From Monoplex corrugatus (Eukaryota; Mollusca; Gastropoda; Littorinimorpha; Ranellidae), in NCBI GenBank assembly GCA_030674185.1, contig JAPXFY010000021.1, positions 72,670,721-72,734,720 of the forward strand: a stretch of DNA of 64,000 bases. The letters run 5' to 3'. Numbering within the stretch: the stretch's first letter is position 1; every line of letters starts with the position of its first letter. Position numbers and translations under genes: made by a program. Of the stretch, positions 58,555 to 64,000 are shown in pieces. The notes under the pieces were generated by a model. It was not told the DNA's origin, ran no database searches, and saw nothing but the letters and a program-made list of their open reading frames with translations.

Positions 58555-59693
58555 GTTTTTCGTTTCGTTGAAAACCAGCTACGATCGTGTTCAGCTTCTG
58601 TGGAAGTGATTATCACAATTCTTTCACAGAATGAGTGTTTTGTTCGTTTTCTCTGCTTTTCTGTCTTGGATACAATGCTTTCACGGATTTCTGTCGATAT
58701 TCTTCCTTTGAATTGTTGCTTGGGGTTGGCTGTTGCATGCTTAGATTTGTCGAATGTTGACTTATGCTGTGTGCCATCAGTTGTTGGGCTTCCTTTCATA
58801 CCCTTTGTTCCACATGTTGTTCTTGAATAGGAAGGAGTGTTACTTTTATCGCCGGCTGGGATAACTTCACAGTATTTTTTGCAATGCTTTGCTTGTGGAC
58901 TTATTCCAATCTCAATCTTACTCCTTTTTTTGTTGCCAGCTTCAGTTCCATGGTATCTATTTCCATTTTGTGTCTGTGGGATTGCTGGAATTTGTGTCTC
59001 CATCATTTTATTTTCGTCAACCTTCACTTCAAAAAATATATCCCCAGTTTTTTTTCTTCTCTTTACTTGAATTTCAATCTCACTCTTTTTGTTCCTGTCA
59101 TTTTGCTGGAATGGAAGCAGAGCCTCAGAGCCATACAGTTTTTCTCCGCCACTGGCTACTAATAGAACAATTTTGTGAAATTTTAGTTCAGTGATGTAAT
59201 GTATCGAAATGCTTATAAGCATGCTCTCAGTGAATTTGTACATGTAATAAACCTCTTCCTCTTTCGTTTTCGGGCATTTGAGCATTTGATAAAATTCGTC
59301 TTCTTTCATTCCCTGAGTGAAGACATCCTTGATATCAGATTGACTAATCTGATTAATGTTCTCTGTATCAGGCACAACCTCCTGTACATAACCACTTTCT
59401 GTGTCAGTGTCCCCTGACGTTGAACCATCACTCTTGGAGCCACTGCTGGACTTTTCAGCTTCGCCTTTTTGTTTGTCAGTGTCTTCAGCAGCTGATGATT
59501 CACTCTTGGAATCACTGCTTGACTCTTGAACATCGCTTGCTTGTTTTGCAGTGTCTTCTCCAGGCGTTGTATTGAACTTTTCTGCAGATGATGTATCTTC
59601 TTGGATGCTTTGCTTATCCATCTCTTCTATAACTGGTTCCAGTTCTTTTCTGTCCATCTCTTCTGTGACTGGTTCCAGTTCTTTTCTGTCCAC
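58491..59693 (-). CDS. Large unknown minus-strand gene, segment 4
   Basis: About 400 codons. It resumes the EEMDRKELEPV repeat for two units after the frame break, then a Ser/Asp/Glu-rich acidic region (SSSDSKSESSAAEDTDKQK), followed by the most globular-looking part of the gene: FTQGMKEDEFYQMLKCPK, YKFTESMLISISIHYITELK, HKIVLLVASGGEKLYG, IEIQVKRRKKTGDIFFEVK. The end is basic (KTEKQRKRTKHSF). The frame stops at 58491 and overlaps segment 5 at A-rich homopolymers. I recognise no family. Confidence 0.6.
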   Translation of the reverse strand: MDRKELEPVTEEMDRKELEPVIEEMDKQSIQEDTSSAEKFNTTPGEDTAKQASDVQESSSDSKSESSAAEDTDKQKGEAEKSSSGSKSDGSTSGDTDTESGYVQEVVPDTENINQISQSDIKDVFTQGMKEDEFYQMLKCPKTKEEEVYYMYKFTESMLISISIHYITELKFHKIVLLVASGGEKLYGSEALLPFQQNDRNKKSEIEIQVKRRKKTGDIFFEVKVDENKMMETQIPAIPQTQNGNRYHGTEAGNKKRSKIEIGISPQAKHCKKYCEVIPAGDKSNTPSYSRTTCGTKGMKGSPTTDGTQHKSTFDKSKHATANPKQQFKGRISTEIRESIVSKTEKQRKRTKHSFCERIVIITSTEAEHDRSWFSTKRKTCIKTKMEQGDKNSKSEQSSE

Positions 59694-61512
59694 TCTTCTG
59701 TGACGTTCCAGTTCTTTCTGTCCATCTCTCTGTGACTGGTTCCAGTTCTTTTCTGTCCATCTCTTCTGTAACTGGTTCCAGTTCTTTTCTGTCCATCTCT
59801 TCTGTGACTGGTTCCAGTTCTTTTCTGTCCATCTCTTCTGTAACTGGTTCCAGTTCTTTTCTGTCCATCTCTTCTGTGACTGGTTCCAGTTCTTTTCTGT
59901 CCATCTCTTCTGTGACTCGTTCCAGTTCTTTTCTGTCCATCTCTTCTGTAACTGGTTCCAGTTCTTTTCTGTCCATCTCTTCTGAAACTAGTTGCAATTC
60001 TTGTGTGCTACTATCTGACGTTGACATTTGCGTAGCTCCTTCATTTTCTGCACGTGAAACAGTCACACGATAGTCACTGTTAGTGTGTTTATCTTCTGTA
60101 AACGAAACATTGACATCAGAATCACTGCTATCTTCAAGAATGTAACTAGCTTGCTGACACTCGAATCTGATTTCTTCACTATCTAAATTTGGGTCACTAT
60201 CCGTGTTCTCCTCAGCTTCGTTCTCCATAGCTTTGTTCTCTATGGCTTGCTGAATGTTAGTATCGTGCTGACTAGGACAAACAACCGTGTGTTCTACAGC
60301 AGGGGATATTTTCGTCGGAGCTCGTACACACTTTTTCGTTTTTGTTTCAACACAATCTTTTCTGTTCTGTCTTGGGTATTCAGGAAAACCGCGAACAGGT
60401 CTGACGTGGAAGGGAGTGCTCAGCTTTCTGTGGTTTTGACTTGACCTGCCACAACTGACCATGGTGACCTCTCGCTTAATGGTGTAGTGCTTGTCGTTGT
60501 GGACCACTGTGCACAGCTCCCACTCATGAAGATGGTCAGGTTCGTACACTGGCAACGCCTCACGCTGTGTAGAAGCGTCATTCCTGGAAGTGAAGTGGTC
60601 GGTGGACAAATGTTGCAATGATGGTCCAGGGATGGTGTTGAAAACCATGTCATTGCCGCTGCTCCCTGAAAGGAAAGAGTCAAAGTCTATTCTGCTCATG
60701 CGTTGCAAGGTGTTGAGACAACCGTTGATGAGGTCGATGTTGTCGCTGATCATTTCCACTACCGGTATGGAGTGTGGTTGGTCAAGATTTTCACGAGGGT
60801 CTTGACTGACTGGTCTTGTGGAAGAGTGCACGCGCTCTGTGTCATGCCCTTCTCCTGGCAATAAGCACAAGGGGCAGTCTGTATCAGTACGTGACCTTGA
60901 CCTGTTGATTGGGTGTGTGAAGGATGGTGAAGCAGGGGATCTCTGACACACAGTGGGTTTCCTGACTGGATGAATGTTTCTGTGGTGCAGTGCCCTTGAC
61001 CCAGCCGATGGATGAGGAACATTGTGACGCAGCCCGAAGTGTGAAATGGGAAAGTGGACATGATCCCGTAGGGATGTGTGACCAACTGTAGGACAAGGGA
61101 GATGATTCTGTAATCTGTGACATAAAGTGAGTGAACTGTCACGGACATCATCAAGTAACCTGCCACACGGAACGGGCGGACCGTAACTGATAGATCTACG
61201 ACCTTGTAGTCTGTCACACAGAATGGGCCAACGTGATGAAATTCGCTCTGGCCTTCTCTGCAGATCGGCTGGAGAGAATCGATGGAATGAAATCGGGGAC
61301 CTATGGCCGACACCATCATGTCCGTGAGAAAACGCAGTTTGACCTTGCCTTGTTTGGGGACCGGCCGGATGGAAACGGTCAAAGAAATTCGATGGACTCT
61401 GATTGCCCAGACCTTGCTGCCTGCCACAAAAGGGAGTTGTCCTTTGATCTTGCCGTCTTTGAGGACTGGCTGGAGAGTACTGATGACACAAACTTGGTGG
61501 ATTGTGACTCAC
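59614..61512 (-). CDS. Large unknown minus-strand gene, segment 3
   Basis: About 632 codons. The N-terminal part continues the Arg/His/Ser-rich character with a loose repeat (FFDRFHPAGPQTRQGQ, FHRFSPADLQRRPER). A single CPLC lies near residue 215, too isolated to be a zinc finger. A more ordered-looking middle follows (VEMISDNIDLINGCLNTLQR, HEWELCTVVHNDKHYTIKRE), then an acidic part (ENEAEENTDSDPNLDSEE) and at least eight copies of the dodecapeptide EEMDRKELEPVT. The frame is lost inside that repeat at about 59690-59735, where three units carry single-base losses. Confidence 0.6.
   Translation of the reverse strand: MSHNPPSLCHQYSPASPQRRQDQRTTPFCGRQQGLGNQSPSNFFDRFHPAGPQTRQGQTAFSHGHDGVGHRSPISFHRFSPADLQRRPERISSRWPILCDRLQGRRSISYGPPVPCGRLLDDVRDSSLTLCHRLQNHLPCPTVGHTSLRDHVHFPISHFGLRHNVPHPSAGSRALHHRNIHPVRKPTVCQRSPASPSFTHPINRSRSRTDTDCPLCLLPGEGHDTERVHSSTRPVSQDPRENLDQPHSIPVVEMISDNIDLINGCLNTLQRMSRIDFDSFLSGSSGNDMVFNTIPGPSLQHLSTDHFTSRNDASTQREALPVYEPDHLHEWELCTVVHNDKHYTIKREVTMVSCGRSSQNHRKLSTPFHVRPVRGFPEYPRQNRKDCVETKTKKCVRAPTKISPAVEHTVVCPSQHDTNIQQAIENKAMENEAEENTDSDPNLDSEEIRFECQQASYILEDSSDSDVNVSFTEDKHTNSDYRVTVSRAENEGATQMSTSDSSTQELQLVSEEMDRKELEPVTEEMDRKELERVTEEMDRKELEPVTEEMDRKELEPVTEEMDRKELEPVTEEMDRKELEPVTEEMDRKELEPVTERWTERTGTSQKSGQKRTGTSHRRDGQKRTGTSYRRDG
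59620..59990 (-). repeat. 36-bp in-frame coding repeat
   Basis: About ten units of 36 bp encoding EEMDRKELEPVT on the minus strand. Bases are nearly identical between units. The three degraded units (about 59690-59735) lack single bases and cause the frame loss between segments 3 and 4. Confidence 0.93.
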
Positions 61513-63050
61513 ACCATAGTGCGGTCTGTGGTAAACGGTGACTGTGCTTGTCCTTGGTCACTCCTTCTCTGATGACGAGGTGGAGAGGAACAAGTAGACA
61601 GAACTGGCCGACTGCCATTGATACCACCATGTTGTCTACGACTACACGTGGGTGAACCTGTGCTGACGCTATCGTGTGGTCTGTGACACGAAGGGCGTGT
61701 TGTTCTTTGATTTGACTTTCCTGTACGTCTGCCTGGAGAAGAACGATGATACACGGCCGTTCTGGATACTGTCGATGGCTGCTTAGAAAGTGAACGGTCA
61801 GTACTGTTCGGGATTTGTGGAGACCTATTCTCGAGATCCGAATCGTGAGGACGCAGCCTATATTCAAAAAGGATGCAGTAGCTGGAGCTGTCACTAGCTG
61901 TGGACTGAAACTGTTTTGTGTAGTACACTGTCTGCTGACTCTCATCTGACGGTGGACTTCTGTTGCTGACGTGTCTTCCCTGGCCCATGGGCTCAAGGGC
62001 ACGTGACTTTCTCGAGCTGTGTTGCCTGCTGTGTTGTCTGTGAGATGATCTGTGCCCTGATCTGTGCTGTCCTGCTAAAGTTGAAGAATGAGAATAGTTC
62101 TCTTCTGGTAATGGAGAGCAGCTGTTCCATAGGGGCAACTGAGGGTAGATATTCTGACGGGGCATCTGATGGTAGATACTCCGATCTGGCGACTGAGGAT
62201 AGATATTGTCACTGGGCCATTGAGGGTTGTTACGGCTGTTGGGCAATTCAGGGTAGATATTGTGGTCAGGCAACTGAGGAAACATATTCTGTTGTGGTAA
62301 ATCATAGTACATACAGCTGTTTGAAGAACAGGACATGCGCTGGTCAGATGGAAGGAGGTCAGTGCCTCCAGTACGACACTGGGGGTCTTTGGGCTCGCAC
62401 CATCTAAAACCGGAACTGTAATCATTATCTTGTGCAGGTAAGTTTGGAGAAAATCGGGCAGTTGATTTGACAGATGTGTGCGGGGCGTTCTCGTCTGGAC
62501 ATGTTCCCTGCCTCCATGGCAGGCGGCGAGACGCCGGACCTCCCTTTCTGCTTAGCTGTGGAGTGGTTGGCCTCTTGAGTCTGTTGTCTCTGGTGTGCTG
62601 ACAGGGGACCCAGCGATTGTGCTCCTGTCTACTTGCTTCAAAGTGTAAGGTGTATGCATTCCTCCATCTCTCTTGTTCTTGCAGCAATAGCATCTTGGTT
62701 GATCGGTAATCATCTCTGGATACTAGCTCTTCGGATGAAATAACGACATGACTCCTCCCACTGTCCCATGGCTTTGGTCTAAGGGGCTTTGGTCTCACAG
62801 CTGAGGCGGCAGCAACATGATCTCTCCCAACATTCCATGGAGTTGCTCCACCAAAAGTTGGCGTCTTGGACGAGGCAAAAGCGTGACTTGTGTGAATATC
62901 TGGTCTAGATGATGGTCCCATAGCTGAAGCAAAAACGTGACCTCTGTCAATGTCTTCTGTGGACATTGGTATTGCAGATAAAGCTGTAGCCAGGTACCTT
63001 TCTCTGTCCCAAGGTTTACGCCTGGTAAGGTTTGGTGTGGAGGAAGACAA
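61509..63050 (-). CDS. Large unknown minus-strand gene, segment 2
   Basis: About 513 codons in a shifted frame relative to segment 1 (overlap 63016-63050). Rich in Ser, Arg, Pro, His, Asn. Between about 62110 and 62310 it has a degenerate octapeptide repeat around NIYPQLPD (FPQLPDHNIYPELPN, NIYPQSPDRSIYHQMP). Arg/Ser/His clusters follow (SSHRQHSRQHSSRKSR). The frame ends FTTDRTMV just where segment 3 starts. The shared motif style (HQRR..., SPP...) on both sides of that break argues for one original reading frame. Confidence 0.6.
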   Translation of the reverse strand: MSSSTPNLTRRKPWDRERYLATALSAIPMSTEDIDRGHVFASAMGPSSRPDIHTSHAFASSKTPTFGGATPWNVGRDHVAAASAVRPKPLRPKPWDSGRSHVVISSEELVSRDDYRSTKMLLLQEQERWRNAYTLHFEASRQEHNRWVPCQHTRDNRLKRPTTPQLSRKGGPASRRLPWRQGTCPDENAPHTSVKSTARFSPNLPAQDNDYSSGFRWCEPKDPQCRTGGTDLLPSDQRMSCSSNSCMYYDLPQQNMFPQLPDHNIYPELPNSRNNPQWPSDNIYPQSPDRSIYHQMPRQNIYPQLPLWNSCSPLPEENYSHSSTLAGQHRSGHRSSHRQHSRQHSSRKSRALEPMGQGRHVSNRSPPSDESQQTVYYTKQFQSTASDSSSYCILFEYRLRPHDSDLENRSPQIPNSTDRSLSKQPSTVSRTAVYHRSSPGRRTGKSNQRTTRPSCHRPHDSVSTGSPTCSRRQHGGINGSRPVLSTCSSPPRHQRRSDQGQAQSPFTTDRTMV

Positions 63051-63745
63051 GCAGATTCACCCCTTTCTTGGCTGTAGGGCTTTGTTCTAACTGACCTCGG
63101 CTCCTTTCTTGTCCATGATTGTTTGCAGAAGGAACACCACGATGCTCCATGCTTCCTCCCTGTGATGGGATTTTACAACAGACTTTCCCTCTTTCATCCG
63201 GGTTCCTGCCAAAGGAAACGAAGGTCGTTGAGCTCGTTCTGGGCAAGTCGTTGCAAAAGCACTCTTCAAAGCGCTCTTCATTTCTTCTGCTTCTGCTGCA
63301 TCTCCCATCCCTCTCTCTTGGTGACGATCGTCCAGGCAGAGACACATTTCGGGGAGCTTCTCCGGACGGTGACCTGCAGGAGTTACTGACTGGTGATCGC
63401 CACTTTTCTTCCTCTGGAGATTGCCTACTGTTGGGAAGGAAAGGCATGTGGTTTTGTTCGTCGGTTCTCGTGCGTTTCCTGCTGGGTGGGCTGATGTTCC
63501 GTACAGAGGTGGGTCCCCACGTTACCTGTCTGTGGTACATACACTTTGTGGCTTGGTCTGCTGACGTGCTGTTTTCCCTGTCTTGCCTTGACCTTTGCTG
63601 TGTGTGTTGTTGGCTGGGGTGCGTGACGTCAAAAGGGCGAGTGACATCAGAGTGGGCTGTGTGATGACGAAGGATCCTGTTGAAGGGCGGTGATGGTGAT
63701 GGTGATGGTTGCATTATAGCTCTCCTTGTTTCTTGCATGCAAGTC
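63016..63745 (-). CDS. Large unknown minus-strand gene, segment 1
   Basis: A splice acceptor TTTGTACTTTTCAG ends at 63746, so the exon starts at 63745 in frame ACT TGC ATG; the first Met is at 63739. About 240 residues: low-complexity, Ser/Arg/Pro-rich, with SRKRTRTDEQNH, RSSPRERDGRCSRSRR and SRQDRENST stretches, suggesting a disordered, possibly nuclear protein. It ends VFLHTKPYQA at 63016, overlapping segment 2 in another frame. No domain recognised. Segments 1-5 are best read as one gene with frame breaks, because composition and repeat motifs run on across each break. Confidence 0.6.
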
Positions 63746-63762
63746 TGAAAAGTACAAAGGCA
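63746..63762 (-). promoter_or_regulatory. 3' splice site of the minus-strand gene
   Basis: On the minus strand CCTTTGTACTTTTCAG immediately precedes 63745: a pyrimidine-rich stretch ending in CAG. It implies at least one more exon beyond the right edge or an upstream untranslated exon. Confidence 0.55.
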
Positions 63763-63849
63763 CTGTGTTGATACCCACTCACATTGAATCACACGTACCT
63801 CGCTTTTGCTTTGGTCATATCTGTTGGCAATAGGATGAGCTAAGCGTAT

Positions 63850-63975
63850 GCACGCGGCGCGTGTGTGTGTGTAAACGTGCGTACGTGTGCATGTGTATGT
63901 GTGCGGGCGCAGTCGTGCGTATGCGTGCCTGTGGGGGTGTGTGCGCTTGCTTGCTTGTGCGTGTGTGTGATTTTT
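63850..63975. repeat. GT/GC-rich low-complexity tract
   Basis: GTGTGTG, CGTGCGTACGTG and similar alternating purine-pyrimidine sequence near the right edge, in the presumed intron upstream of the minus-strand gene. Confidence 0.85.
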
Positions 63976-64000
63976 GAAGGTCGCATTTGCACAAAGTATG

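Noticed and set aside
59732..60073. Plus-strand frame of TGSSSFLSISSV repeats
   Set aside because: Antisense shadow of the EEMDRKELEPVT coding repeat.

Overview
The window looks like animal nuclear DNA, most likely from a mollusc. It holds spliced exons with GT-AG borders, non-LTR retrotransposon remnants, tRNA-headed SINE-like elements, a MITE family and very large minisatellite arrays. There is no bacterial gene organisation. The mollusc assignment is inferred from the look of the interspersed repeats and was not checked by any search. More than half of the window is tandem repeat. Many repeat units are 24, 36, 45 or 48 bp, so they give long open frames on both strands that should not be read as genes.

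Layout: 1-3387 is a 40-bp satellite. 3793-18242 is a tandem segmental duplication carrying the two halves of a RING-H2 domain as separate exons (A1 5084-5164, B1 12420-12789; A2 13667-13747, B2 17865-18242). The duplication breakpoint lies inside exon B1, so only copy 2 keeps a complete exon pair. The intron between the halves carries minisatellites of 45 bp (both copies), 37 bp and 45 bp (copy 1 only), and copy 2 has a retrotransposon insertion with a tRNA-like segment. 18580-22745 is a dimeric 47-bp array. 22.9-25.4 kb holds a LINE fragment with target-site duplications and three candidate downstream exons, one of which joins exon B2 in phase. 26423-44995 is a 48-bp array in which five copies of a ~608-bp MITE sit at the same position, showing one insertion followed by higher-order amplification.

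46.3-49.5 kb is a 53-bp array abutting a decayed CR1/jockey-like LINE on the minus strand. 50.9-54.7 kb has a GC-rich 24-bp array and a 43-bp array. 55095-55549 is a SINE-like insertion with a 15-bp target-site duplication. 56.4-56.9 kb is a 48-bp array.

The right end (57364-63745, minus) is a long, low-complexity, apparently protein-coding region of more than 2,000 codons, split into five overlapping frames. I recognise no domain in it. The frame breaks could be assembly indels or real decay. Small deletions concentrated in the interiors of the long arrays suggest an imperfectly polished long-read assembly.

I found no convincing novel multi-gene system. The most interesting items are the duplicated RING exons with almost only replacement differences, the array whose every unit carries a splice-acceptor-like sequence, and the MITE-marked higher-order repeat.
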